NCBI RefSeq assembly: GCF_000698595.1
Contig: NZ_JFHC01000009.1
Coordinates: 62,001 to 126,000 of the forward strand
DNA length: 64,000 nucleotides
From: Caballeronia glathei
GTDB taxonomy: Bacteria; Pseudomonadota; Gammaproteobacteria; Burkholderiales; Burkholderiaceae
Reading direction: 5' to 3'
In this document: piece by piece, positions 27,149 through 34,966 of the stretch
Numbering within the stretch: the stretch's first letter is position 1
Layout of the letters: each line of letters opens with the position of its first letter
The notes under the pieces: generated by a model
The model's input: only the letters and a program-made list of their open reading frames with translations
Databases searched by the model: none
Told to the model about the DNA's origin: nothing
Translations under genes and position numbers: made by a program

Positions 27149-27316
27149 ATGGGCGATAGGAACAAGGATCAAAAGCAGAAACAGATGGGCAACCAGCCGT
27201 CGAATCCGAATCAATCGGACAAGCAACCGGGGCAACAGCAGCAAGGTCAGCAACCTGGCCAGAAGCAGCAGAACCAGCAGCCGCCGCAGCATCAGGGCGA
27301 CAAGCGCCAGCCATAA
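27149..27316 (+). CDS. Small Gln/Asn/Lys-rich hydrophilic protein
   Basis: A 55-residue protein made almost entirely of Gln, Asn, Lys, Pro, Gly and Asp (for instance MGDRNKDQKQKQMGNQPSNP), with no hydrophobic segment. It is surely disordered. A strong AAGGAGGA site precedes ATG 27149 and a perfect terminator follows the stop, both good evidence for a real gene. It resembles hydrophilin- or stress-type small proteins, without a recognisable family. It is divergent from the zinc-ribbon gene. Confidence 0.65.
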   Translation: MGDRNKDQKQKQMGNQPSNPNQSDKQPGQQQQGQQPGQKQQNQQPPQHQGDKRQP

Positions 27317-27326
27317 TCGGTAGCGT

Positions 27327-27355
27327 CGCACGGCCCCGCATCGCGGGGCCGTGCG
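27327..27355. terminator. Perfect hairpin terminator between convergent genes
   Basis: A 13-bp perfect stem, CGCACGGCCCCGC with GCGGGGCCGTGCG, and a three-base loop ATC. On the plus strand it is followed by ATTGTTTAT. It can end both the Gln-rich gene and the DUF3175 operon coming from the other side. Confidence 0.8.
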
Positions 27356-27381
27356 ATTGTTTATCAAACCACTTCACGCGT

Positions 27382-27765
27382 TCACGGCTTGCGGCCAAAT
27401 GCTTCACGCAGGCGCTTTTTCGCCTGATCCAGCGTGCTGCGCCGTGCCTTCGGCAGGTTGCGTCCCGCGCGATTGATGTAGAAGTTGAGCATCGACATGG
27501 CCGACTGAAACGGTGTGCCCTTGCGCCGCTTGCTGTGCGTGGAAGAACGCTTGAGCGAGTCCGCAATTTCCTGCGCGCTGCCTTCCCTGAAGATATCCTT
27601 TTCGATGTCCATCGCGTCGCTCGTCTCCATCACGTGATGCGACCAGCGGTTCGCGCTCTTCGCGGGCTTTCTCTTTGCGGCCGCGGTTGTCTTCCTTTCG
27701 CTTGCGATCGCATGACGCTGGCGCGATGCACGCGCGCCTTTCGCTGTCTTACGCTTTGCCGGCAT
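27382..27765 (-). CDS. DUF3175 family protein
   Basis: A 127-residue basic protein. The first 40 residues are a Lys/Arg/Ala-rich tail (KRKTAKGARASRQ, KRKPAKS) of the kind that binds nucleic acid. The DUF3175 core follows: WSHHVMETSDAMDIEKDIF, then SAQEIADSLKRSS and the family ending AMSMLNFYINRAGRNLPKAR. Function unknown. It is the last gene in an operon with UdgX and a Rieske-FAD reductase, 33 bases after the UdgX stop, which makes a DNA-linked role worth considering. Confidence 0.82.
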   Translation of the reverse strand: MPAKRKTAKGARASRQRHAIASERKTTAAAKRKPAKSANRWSHHVMETSDAMDIEKDIFREGSAQEIADSLKRSSTHSKRRKGTPFQSAMSMLNFYINRAGRNLPKARRSTLDQAKKRLREAFGRKP

Positions 27766-27798
27766 GCCTGCTCCCTGATGTTGCTCATTGGCGTTGAA

Positions 27799-28416
27799 TC
27801 AGTCCTTGCGCCCGATGAGCCGATGCGCGTGGCGCAGCGCATCGACGATCGAGCGATAAGCCATCTCGCGCGTCCCGGCGTCGGGGGCGCGCAACGCAAA
27901 CGACGGATGATAGGTCGCGATCACGGAACGTCCTTCGTGCTCGATAACGTGCGCCATTGAAGCCTGCAGCGTGACGCCCGATTTGCGCAGCACGGACTTC
28001 AGCGCAGTTGCGCCAAGCGCGACGATTACCTTTGGCGCGACGCTCGCGACCTCGCGATCCATCCAGTAATGGCACGCGTCAATCTCGCGCTGCGCCGGCG
28101 TCTTGTGCATGCGGCGCGTGCCGCGCGGCGCCCACTTGAAATGCTTGACCGCGTTGGTCACATACACGTCCTTGCGTTCGACACCCGCTTCGGCGAACGC
28201 CCGGTCGAGCATTGCGCCCGCCGGGCCGACGAACGGCCTGCCCTGCAAGTCCTCCTGGTCACCCGGCTGCTCGCCGACCACCATCAGCGGCGCGTGCTTC
28301 GGTCCCGCGCCGGGTACGGCCTGCGTCGCATCCTTCCACAATCCGCAGCGGCGGCACTGGTCGAGTGTCGCGGGTTGCTGGTCCGGTTCGACACCAGGAG
28401 CGGGTTTCGTCGCCAT
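27799..28416 (-). CDS. udgX: UdgX-type uracil-DNA binding protein (family 4-like uracil-DNA glycosylase)
   Basis: A 205-residue protein. Motif A is GEQPGDQEDLQGRPFVGPAG, with the Gln of UdgX in place of the Ala of family 4 enzymes. TNAVKHFKW and the loop GTRRMHKTP follow; H104 sits where the UdgX of Mycobacterium smegmatis carries the histidine that forms a covalent bond with uracil-site DNA after base excision. C21-x2-C24 and C115 are candidate ligands of the iron-sulfur cluster. The final motif is ATYHPSFALR. Members excise uracil and remain covalently attached. The gene starts six bases after the Rieske-FAD reductase stop. Confidence 0.88.
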   Translation of the reverse strand: MATKPAPGVEPDQQPATLDQCRRCGLWKDATQAVPGAGPKHAPLMVVGEQPGDQEDLQGRPFVGPAGAMLDRAFAEAGVERKDVYVTNAVKHFKWAPRGTRRMHKTPAQREIDACHYWMDREVASVAPKVIVALGATALKSVLRKSGVTLQASMAHVIEHEGRSVIATYHPSFALRAPDAGTREMAYRSIVDALRHAHRLIGRKD

Positions 28417-28422
28417 CGCGCT

Positions 28423-29961
28423 TCATGCGTTCGCGGCCCGGCGCGCGGCTTCGAGCGTCAGCGGTTCGCGCAGCGCTTCCGCGAGCCGCGCCGTGGCTTC
28501 GTTGCGATCGCAGGAGACAATCGCGCCGACTTCGCTCCCCTTCATCAGATACGCGATGAACTGCGGCCCATCGAGTTCGCCGTCGATCACGACTTCGTCC
28601 GGCTCGCTCGTGTGGCCGAGATAGTCGAAGGTCTTCTCGAAGTGATAGGTCCAGAAGTAGGGGACGCCGGCGTACTCCCTCTTTGCGCCCGCCATGTTGT
28701 ATGCGGCGACGCGCGCATGCTGCTGCGCGACGCGCCAGTGCTCGATGCGCACGCGCTCGCCCGAATGCGGCAGCGCGAAGCGCGCGACGTCGCCAGCGGC
28801 ATAGAGGCCGGGCGCGGCACACATCGATGCATCGACGGGAATGCCGCCGTCATCCGCAAGCTCCACTCGCTGGAGGAACGATGTCGCGGGCTTCACGCCG
28901 GTGCCCGCGATCACGATGTCCGCCGCGACGCGCTCTCCGTTGTCGAGCACGACCTCGCGCACGCCGTCGCCGCCTTCGAGCGCGCTTACGTGGGCGTTCA
29001 TGCGAAATGACACGCCGTTGTTCTCGTGAAGGCGCATGAACATGCCGCCGATGCGCTCGCCGAACTGCTTCGCGAACGGCACCTTGCCGGGCGCGACCAC
29101 GGTGACGTCGATCTTGCGCCTGCGCAGGCACGAAGCCACTTCGAGCCCGATGAAGCCGGCGCCGACGATGACCGCGCGGCTGCGTCCGTCGAGCGAGGCG
29201 AGGATCGCGCGTGCGTCTTCCAGATTGCGCAACAGATGCACGCGGGCGAGCGCAGCGCCCGGCACATCGAGCGGCTTCGGAATGCCGCCGGTACATACGA
29301 GTGCGGCGTCGTAGCGGAGCACGCTACCGTCTGCGAGTTCGGCCTCTTTCTTCGCCGCATCGAGCCTCACGATTTCGGACTCGATCCGCTCGATCCCGTG
29401 CTTCGAAAAGAATGCAGGGTCGAGAAGCGGAGGGACATCCGCGGGCGTCATGTCGCCCGCCACGACGAATTTGCTGAGCGAGGTCCGGTCGTAGGGCATG
29501 CGCGCATCGCCGCCCGCAAGCACGATGCGACCGCTGAAACCCGCTTCGCGAAGCGCGGCGCAAGCGGCGGCCCCCGCCGCGCCCGCGCCTGCGATGAACA
29601 TCGTCGCGGGATCGGGTGCGCGCCGGTCTTCCTGCTGTCTGACCGGCTCGGGCGACACGTACACGTCGCCGTCATCGACCGACGCCGGGTAACGCGTGAG
29701 CCCGACGAGCGCAGGCGGCTCGACGAGGCTGCCGTCGCTCGCGTCGAACGTGCCCTTGTGCCACGGACACACGATGCGTCCGTTGCAGATCGCGCCTTCT
29801 TCGAGCGGCGCGCCCGCATGCGGGCAATCCGCTGCGTAGGCGTGAACGGTGTCGCCCGTGCGCACCAGCATGACCGGCGTATCGGCGATCTTCACGCGCG
29901 TGCCACGATCCTCGGGCAGGTCGCCGAGGCGGGCGACCTTGTGCATTTTCTGATGCTGCAT
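28423..29961 (-). CDS. Rieske [2Fe-2S] domain fused to FAD/NAD(P) oxidoreductase (AIFM3-like)
   Basis: A 512-residue fusion. Residues 6-105 are a Rieske domain with C46-x-H48 and C65-x2-H68 (DCPHAGAPL, CPWHKGTFD). From about 120 on is a pyridine nucleotide-disulfide-type flavoprotein: GAGAAG for FAD, LVCTGGIPKPL, GAGFIGLEVASCL for NAD(P)H, and LYAAGDVARF. This layout is that of AIFM3-like or ferredoxin-reductase proteins moving electrons from NAD(P)H to the Rieske cluster. ATG 29961 follows CGGAG; the earlier in-frame ATG lacks a site. It leads the operon with UdgX and DUF3175, so it may supply electrons for, or respond to, oxidative damage. Confidence 0.88.
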   Translation of the reverse strand: MQHQKMHKVARLGDLPEDRGTRVKIADTPVMLVRTGDTVHAYAADCPHAGAPLEEGAICNGRIVCPWHKGTFDASDGSLVEPPALVGLTRYPASVDDGDVYVSPEPVRQQEDRRAPDPATMFIAGAGAAGAAACAALREAGFSGRIVLAGGDARMPYDRTSLSKFVVAGDMTPADVPPLLDPAFFSKHGIERIESEIVRLDAAKKEAELADGSVLRYDAALVCTGGIPKPLDVPGAALARVHLLRNLEDARAILASLDGRSRAVIVGAGFIGLEVASCLRRRKIDVTVVAPGKVPFAKQFGERIGGMFMRLHENNGVSFRMNAHVSALEGGDGVREVVLDNGERVAADIVIAGTGVKPATSFLQRVELADDGGIPVDASMCAAPGLYAAGDVARFALPHSGERVRIEHWRVAQQHARVAAYNMAGAKREYAGVPYFWTYHFEKTFDYLGHTSEPDEVVIDGELDGPQFIAYLMKGSEVGAIVSCDRNEATARLAEALREPLTLEAARRAANA

Positions 29962-30019
29962 CTCACGCTCCGGTAGCTTGCCTTCATCGACCAGCAAAAA
30001 CCGGACCGCGCAGCAAACG

Positions 30020-30043
30020 AAAAAGCCGCCGGAATGCGGCGGC
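30020..30043 (-). terminator. Rho-independent terminator of the ehu operon
   Basis: On the minus strand: GCCGCC, loop GCATTCC, GGCGGC, then TTTTTC. It lies 28 bases after the ehuA stop and so ends the ehuBCDA transcript ahead of the Rieske-FAD gene. Confidence 0.75.
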
Positions 30044-30070
30044 CTTCGAGGCCATGGCAGCAGGAAGTCT

Positions 30071-30895
30071 TTACATCGCTTCAGTCACCGCGCGCAGGAA
30101 TTGCCGCGTGCGCTCATGCTGCGGCGCGGAGAAAAACTGCTGCGGCGGCGCCTGCTCGACGATCTTGCCCTGCGAGAAAAAGCACACGCGATCGGCGAAC
30201 TCCTTCGCGAAACCCATCTGGTGCGTGACCATCAGCATCGTCAGGTTGTGCTCGTGACCGAGCTTGCGGATCACGTTCAGCACTTCGCCGCACAGTTCGG
30301 GGTCGAGCGCGGACGTGACTTCGTCGAAGAGCATGACCTTCGGGCGCATCGCGAGTGCGCGCGCAATCGCGACGCGCTGCTGCTGGCCGCCCGACAATTG
30401 CGACGGGAAGTGATTGCACTTGTCGGCGAGACCGACCATCGAAAGCAGGTCGCGGCCGCGCTCGGTTGCATCCTTCTTCGACATGCCGAGCACGCGCATC
30501 GGCGCTTCGATCGTATTCGCGAGCGCGGTCATGTGCGGAAAGAGATTGAAGCTCTGGAACACCATGCCGATCTTGCTGCGCACCTTCCTGACATGCCGCT
30601 CCGAAGCGGGCACGAGCACGCCGTTGCGCAACTGGTGCGTGAGCGGTTCGCCCTCCACTTCGATCACGCCGTCGGTCAGCGGATCGAGCGTCATCAGCAC
30701 GCGCAGCAGCGTGGACTTGCCCGAGCCGCTCGGCCCGATGATCGCAACCTTCTCGTTGCGCGCGACGTCGAGGTTCAGTTCGTCGAGGACGGTGAGCGCG
30801 CCGTAGCGCTTGGTCACGCCCTTGAAGCGGACCATCGGGGCGGTGGCGGCGGCATCGGCGGCGGCGCCGAGAGCGGGGTCGAGATCGCGTTTCAT
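30071..30895 (-). CDS. ehuA: Ectoine/hydroxyectoine ABC importer, ATPase subunit
   Basis: A 274-residue polar-amino-acid-type ATPase. Walker A is GPSGSGKST (54-62), Q-loop MVFQSFNLFPHM, signature LSGGQQQRVA, Walker B VMLFDEVTSALD, and H-loop VTHQMGF. It energises the EhuC/EhuD permeases encoded upstream. Assignment to ectoine uptake rests on position in the locus, with the binding protein, both permeases and the catabolic genes together. ATG 30895 is preferred because AAGGA lies eight bases upstream; ATG 30916 and 30919 in the same frame are possible. It ends 28 bases before a terminator. Confidence 0.88.
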   Translation of the reverse strand: MKRDLDPALGAAADAAATAPMVRFKGVTKRYGALTVLDELNLDVARNEKVAIIGPSGSGKSTLLRVLMTLDPLTDGVIEVEGEPLTHQLRNGVLVPASERHVRKVRSKIGMVFQSFNLFPHMTALANTIEAPMRVLGMSKKDATERGRDLLSMVGLADKCNHFPSQLSGGQQQRVAIARALAMRPKVMLFDEVTSALDPELCGEVLNVIRKLGHEHNLTMLMVTHQMGFAKEFADRVCFFSQGKIVEQAPPQQFFSAPQHERTRQFLRAVTEAM

Positions 30896-30968
30896 CTGCT
30901 TTTCCTTGAGTTCCATCACCGTGCACCGCCCGGCTGAGTGTGAGTGGCGAAGACCTGCGGGTTCGGGT

Positions 30969-31628
30969 TCATGGCAGCCTCACGCGTCGTTCGAGGTGGC
31001 GCACGCCCGAGGCGAACGTCACGCTGATAAGAAGAAAGAACAGGCCCGTCATCGTGATCGGTTCGAGATAGCGGAACGTTTCGGAGCCGATGTTCTTCGC
31101 CTGCTGCATCAGTTCCACGACGGTGATGGCGGAGAGCACCGGCGTGTCCTTGAACATCGCGACCAGATAGTTGCCGAGCGCGGGAATGATCGGGCGAATG
31201 GCCTGCGGCAGGATCACGCCGCTATACGTGCGCCACGGCGAGAGCGACAGCGCGCACGCCGCTTCCCACTGCCCGCGCGCCACGCCGTTCAGCCCCGCGC
31301 GATACACCTCCGACACGTAGCATGCGTAATGCACCGCAATGCCGATCGTGCCCGCGGTGAGCGCCGACATCGTGATGCCGTAGATCGGCGCGACATAGAA
31401 GAGCACGTACACCTGGATCAGGAGCGGCGTGCTGCGAATGAACTCGATGAAGAGGGCCGTCGGCTTCGCGATGAACTGCACGTCGCTGCGGCGCATGATC
31501 GCGAGCACGAGTCCGAGCACGAGCGCGATCGCGAAGCCGATGATCGTGATGCCGATCGTGTACATCGAGGCGCGCAGCAGATCCGGCAGGATGGAGAGCG
31601 CGTACTTCATGTCGAAGAAGTGATTCAT
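30969..31628 (-). CDS. ehuD: Ectoine/hydroxyectoine ABC importer, permease subunit EhuD
   Basis: A 219-residue permease of the His/Glu/Gln family. Membrane segments begin at ASMYTIGITIIGFAIALVLG, the second near FIRSTPLLIQVYVLFYVAPI, and the EAA loop that docks to EhuA reads WEAACALSLSPWRTYSGVIL. Its ATG overlaps the ehuC stop as ATGA, so the two permeases are made together and probably form a heterodimer. The gap to ehuA is 73 bases and contains an 18-codon frame starting on the EhuD stop, probably not meaningful. Confidence 0.87.
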   Translation of the reverse strand: MNHFFDMKYALSILPDLLRASMYTIGITIIGFAIALVLGLVLAIMRRSDVQFIAKPTALFIEFIRSTPLLIQVYVLFYVAPIYGITMSALTAGTIGIAVHYACYVSEVYRAGLNGVARGQWEAACALSLSPWRTYSGVILPQAIRPIIPALGNYLVAMFKDTPVLSAITVVELMQQAKNIGSETFRYLEPITMTGLFFLLISVTFASGVRHLERRVRLP

Positions 31629-32296
31629 TTGGCGATCCCCGGAACGGCGCGGCGCGCGACATGGCTGCTGAAGCGCCGCTCGAAACGGCGCATCACGAAG
31701 GCGATGACCTGTGCGAGCACGAAATAGATTACGAGCGTGAGCGCGAAGATCTGCGCCGTCTTGAAGGTGGATTCGTCGAGCTGGCGCGCGCGGAAGGTGA
31801 GGTCGGACAGCGTGATGAGCGACACGAGCGAGGTACCCTTGAGCAGCTCGATCATCAGGTTCGTCGCCGGCGGCAGCGCGTTGATCATGGCCTGCGGCAG
31901 GACGATACGGCGCATGCGGGCGGAGGCCGGCATGTTGAGCGCGATCGCTGCCTCGTACTGGCCGCCCGGCACCGAGCGCAGCGCGCCGCGCAGGATCTCG
32001 GACCCGTACGCGCCGTAGTGCAGCCCGAGGCCGACGATCGCGACGGTGAACGGCGTCAGCGCGAGATTGAACGGCGGCAGCGGCAGCACGAAAAAGAACC
32101 AGAACAGCTGCACGAGCAGCGACGTGCCGCGGAAGATCTCGACGTAGATGTTGCCGAGCCAGCGCACCGGGCGCCAGGGAGCCGTGCGCAGCGCGGTGGC
32201 GACGCCCGCTATCACGATCGAGAGCAGGATGCCGTACACGGCGATCTCGACGGTGACGAGCGTGCCTTTGATCAGAAGGGGCATGAGTTCGCGCAT
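31625..32296 (-). CDS. ehuC: Ectoine/hydroxyectoine ABC importer, permease subunit EhuC
   Basis: A 223-residue permease homologous to EhuD. It begins MRELMPLLIKGTLVTVEIAV, has FRGTSLLVQLFWFFFVLPLP as the second membrane segment and the EAA loop YEAAIALNMPASARMRRIVL. It starts 88 bases after the ehuB stop, the gap holding a hairpin (32316-32342). The order ehuB-ehuC-ehuD-ehuA matches ectoine loci in other proteobacteria; which permease is called C and which D follows that order. Confidence 0.87.
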   Translation of the reverse strand: MRELMPLLIKGTLVTVEIAVYGILLSIVIAGVATALRTAPWRPVRWLGNIYVEIFRGTSLLVQLFWFFFVLPLPPFNLALTPFTVAIVGLGLHYGAYGSEILRGALRSVPGGQYEAAIALNMPASARMRRIVLPQAMINALPPATNLMIELLKGTSLVSLITLSDLTFRARQLDESTFKTAQIFALTLVIYFVLAQVIAFVMRRFERRFSSHVARRAVPGIAK

Positions 32297-32315
32297 GGCG
32301 GTTCCTCGCTGGTTG

Positions 32316-32342
32316 CCCGGCGAGAGACGCGTGCTCGCCGGG
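32316..32342 (-). promoter_or_regulatory. Hairpin in the ehuB-ehuC gap
   Basis: A 9-bp perfect stem, CCCGGCGAG with CTCGCCGGG, around a nine-base loop. It has no T run. Such a structure after a binding-protein gene commonly blocks 3' decay or lowers readthrough, letting the binding protein be made in excess over the permeases; this is inferred from position. Confidence 0.55.
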
Positions 32343-32384
32343 AAATGCTACGGGTGGCGCGATGCTGCGCGCCACGTTGCTGCA

Positions 32385-33239
32385 TCAGCCGCCGCAGAGT
32401 TCAGCGGTTTTCTTTTGCGGCAGGTTGCTCTTGTCGAAGCCGAACGGCGCGACGGTCTTCAGGTGGTCTTCAGTGCCGAGCCACGCCTGAAGCTCCTTGT
32501 TCACGGCATCGCGCAAGTCCGTGTCGTCCGGGCGGAAGGCGAGCGCGCCATAGCCCGTGTGCTTCGGATCATCGACGAAAGTCCCGATCGCCTCGACCTG
32601 CGGCCCGCCTTTCGCGGCGAGGCCCTTCATCGTGAGCTGGGTGCCGGCGGCGGCATCGGCGCGGCGGGCGCGCACGGCCTGCAACTGGGCCGTCGTGTCG
32701 GGCACCTGGAGCAACTGGTCGTCCTTCACGCCCGATGAACGCGCATAGCCGAGCTCGACCGCCCCTGCCATCACAGCAAGTTTCGTGTCCGCCTGCTTCG
32801 CGACATCGGCATAGCTGTGAAGATTCTTCGGATTGCCTTTCAGCACGAGCAGGGTGTCCTGGATCTGATACTGCGGGTTCGCGAACGCGACCTGCTTGCA
32901 GCGCTCGGGCGTCACGTACATGCCGGCTGCAATCACGTCGAAGCGGCCCGCGCGCAGGCCCGGAATCAGCGCGCCCCACTCGGTCAGCACGGCATCGACC
33001 TTCTTCACGCCGAGCTTCGCGAAGACTTTCTTCGCGATCTCGGGCGATTCGCCCGTGACGGTGCCGTCGGGCGTGGTGTAGGCGAACGGGCTTTCGTTCG
33101 CATAGCCGATGCGCACCTCGCCGGTGCGCTGGATGCGCTGCAACGTGGTTTCGGCGCCGGCGGGCAACGCGTGCACCGCCAGCCCCGCCGCTGCGACGCA
33201 AAGCGCTCCCAGCATTCCAGACACTCGCTTAGATTTCAT
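32385..33239 (-). CDS. ehuB: Ectoine/hydroxyectoine ABC importer, periplasmic binding protein
   Basis: A 284-residue family 3 solute-binding protein. Residues 1-28 are a signal peptide (SGMLGALCVAAAGLAVHALP, cut near AGA-ET). The first lobe starts TGEVRIGYANESPFAYTTPD and holds AGMYVTPERCKQVAFANPQY, the family signature segment. The C-terminus (LPQKKTAELCGG) matches the usual ending of EhuB proteins. It is the first gene after the divergent promoter shared with enuR. A longer in-frame start exists at 33398 but would place residues ahead of the signal peptide; ATG 33239 is preferred. Confidence 0.88.
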   Translation of the reverse strand: MKSKRVSGMLGALCVAAAGLAVHALPAGAETTLQRIQRTGEVRIGYANESPFAYTTPDGTVTGESPEIAKKVFAKLGVKKVDAVLTEWGALIPGLRAGRFDVIAAGMYVTPERCKQVAFANPQYQIQDTLLVLKGNPKNLHSYADVAKQADTKLAVMAGAVELGYARSSGVKDDQLLQVPDTTAQLQAVRARRADAAAGTQLTMKGLAAKGGPQVEAIGTFVDDPKHTGYGALAFRPDDTDLRDAVNKELQAWLGTEDHLKTVAPFGFDKSNLPQKKTAELCGG

Positions 33240-33396
33240 GTCGATCCCGTTCTGTGGTTCGTAATTCATCGCGTGGTTGGTTGCGCCGCACAAGCTCCGG
33301 ACGCCCCGGCCGGATGCTCGCAAACCCGTAGGACCATTGCTGCAAGCCCCTTCGCCGGTGTCGCGGAACACAGCCATGAACGCAGCATACAAAGCC

Positions 33397-33426
33397 ATAT
33401 ATTTGTTCCGATTGCTCTAGGACAAT
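33397..33426 (-). promoter_or_regulatory. Predicted ehuB promoter with overlapping EnuR-like site
   Basis: On the minus strand: TTGTCC (33420-33425), 17 bases, ATATAT (33397-33402). On the plus strand the same place reads TAGGACAAT (33418-33426), a near copy of the two TAGGACATT repeats ahead of eutB. A bound regulator here would cover the -35 of ehuB. The predicted leader of ehuB is about 150 bases. Inferred by eye from repeated sequence. Confidence 0.5.
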
Positions 33427-33490
33427 AATTTTCAGGCCGTCTTTTGAGCGACCATGGAGGCACGAAAAGCGTGCAGGAAAGGAGCCGAAA

Positions 33491-34888
33491 GTGAACGAGC
33501 GATGGCGCGAAGCGGTGCGGACGGTGCAGGGTGTCCAGTCGAAATACAAGCGGCTGGTGAAGGCGATTGCGAGCGACATTGAAAGCTCGGCGCTGGGTTC
33601 GGGCGCGCGCCTGCCGCCGCAGCGCGAGGTCGCGGCCGACCTCGAGATCAGCGTGCAGACCGTGACGAACGCCTACAAGGAACTGGAGCGGCAGGGGCTG
33701 ATCCGCTGCGAGGTCGGGCGCGGCAGCTTCGTCGCGGCGCGCGTCACCGAGACGATGTCGAACTACATGCTCGATACGGCCGAGCGCTCGGTCGTCGATT
33801 TTTCGATTGCGCGCATCATTCATACGCCGGAGCACGACGCGATGTGGCGCAAGGTATGCGCGTCGCTCGCCACGCTCGACGACCAGCCGTGGATCCGCGC
33901 GATCCGGCCGATCGCGGGCTTCGAGCATCACCGGCAGGCAGGCGTGCAGTGGCTCGCGTCGCTCAACATGCCGGCGAACCCGGACACGCTGCTCGTCACG
34001 AACGGCGCGGCGCACGGCATCTTTCTCGCACTCGCGTCGACGGTCGGCCCCGGCGACACCGTGCTGTGCGAGAACCTCACGGACCACGGCGTGATCGGCT
34101 CGGCGAACGTTTTGGGGTTTACGCTCAAGGGGCTCGAAATCGACGAGCACGGCATCCGGCCCGAGCACTTCGAGGAAATGTGCGACAGCGAGCGCGTCTC
34201 CGCGCTCGTCTGCACGCCGACGCTGAACAACCCCACCGTGGCGCTGATGCCGGACTCGCGGCGGCGCGCGATCGCGCGCATCGCCGAGCGCTACGGCGTC
34301 TACGTGATCGAGGACGACGTCTACGGCGCGCTGCCCGCGAAGGCGCAAACGCCGATATCGAGCCTGATCCCCGAACTCTCGTTCTACTGCACGAGCATGA
34401 CGAAATCCGTGTTGAGCGGCCTGCGCACCGGCTACCTGACGATGCCGCGGCGGCTCGCGCTGCGCGCGGAAAGCGTGCTGCGCGTGAGCAGCTGGATGGC
34501 GACCTCGCCGGTGGCGGAAATCGCGACGCGCTGGATCATGGACGGCACCGCGCAGCGACTCGTCGAGATCCAGCGCGAGCGGCTCGCCGCGCGCCAGGCG
34601 GTGGTGCGCGACCTGCTCGGCGCCTACGTGCTCGGCAGCCATCCGCAGGCGCTCTCGGTGTGGCTGCGCGTGCCCGACTACTGGCAGGCGGATCGCATCA
34701 CGCGCGAGCTGCGCAATCGCGATATCGCGGTCACGTCGCCTGATCCGTTCCTCGTGCGCGGAGCCGAGCGGCCGAACGCGGTGCGGCTTTGCGTGGGCGC
34801 CGAAGTGAGCGAGACGGCGTTCCGCGCGGCCGTCGAAACGATGCGCGAAGTGTACGGGCAGTATCCGCACGTGCACGACTTCAGCTGA
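33491..34888 (+). CDS. enuR: MocR/GntR-type PLP-binding regulator of ectoine catabolism
   Basis: A 465-residue MocR protein. Residues 18-85 are a GntR winged helix (LPPQREVAADLEISVQTVTN, then GRGSFVAARVTE). The rest is an aminotransferase-like fold, with the D of IEDDVYG near residue 275 and the PLP-binding lysine K305 in CTSMTKSVLSG. EnuR proteins of ectoine consumers repress the eut/doe genes and are released when PLP forms an adduct with a catabolic intermediate such as diaminobutyrate or N-acetyl-diaminobutyrate. GTG 33491 follows AAGGAG. It is divergent from ehuB and just upstream of eutB, the position typical of enuR. Confidence 0.9.
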   Translation: MNERWREAVRTVQGVQSKYKRLVKAIASDIESSALGSGARLPPQREVAADLEISVQTVTNAYKELERQGLIRCEVGRGSFVAARVTETMSNYMLDTAERSVVDFSIARIIHTPEHDAMWRKVCASLATLDDQPWIRAIRPIAGFEHHRQAGVQWLASLNMPANPDTLLVTNGAAHGIFLALASTVGPGDTVLCENLTDHGVIGSANVLGFTLKGLEIDEHGIRPEHFEEMCDSERVSALVCTPTLNNPTVALMPDSRRRAIARIAERYGVYVIEDDVYGALPAKAQTPISSLIPELSFYCTSMTKSVLSGLRTGYLTMPRRLALRAESVLRVSSWMATSPVAEIATRWIMDGTAQRLVEIQRERLAARQAVVRDLLGAYVLGSHPQALSVWLRVPDYWQADRITRELRNRDIAVTSPDPFLVRGAERPNAVRLCVGAEVSETAFRAAVETMREVYGQYPHVHDFS

Positions 34889-34895
34889 AATGATC

Positions 34896-34927
34896 TAGGA
34901 CATTCAAAAACGATTTTTTAGGACATT
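34896..34927. promoter_or_regulatory. Direct repeat TAGGACATT ahead of eutB, candidate EnuR operator
   Basis: Two copies of TAGGACATT, at 34896-34904 and 34919-34927, 23 bases apart start to start, so on about the same face of the helix. A third, TAGGACAAT, lies at 33418-33426 in front of ehuB. Directly repeated half-sites are known for MocR regulators. The repeat occupies the 78-base gap between enuR and eutB. Confidence 0.6.
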
Positions 34928-34966
34928 AGACTGGGTTGCACTGGAACTCAACGCAGCCAAGCCCAC

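Noticed and set aside
30918..30972. 18-codon frame starting on the ehuD stop (ATGA) before ehuA
   Set aside because: Too short, no known leader-peptide features, and ehuA has a better ribosome site at 30895.
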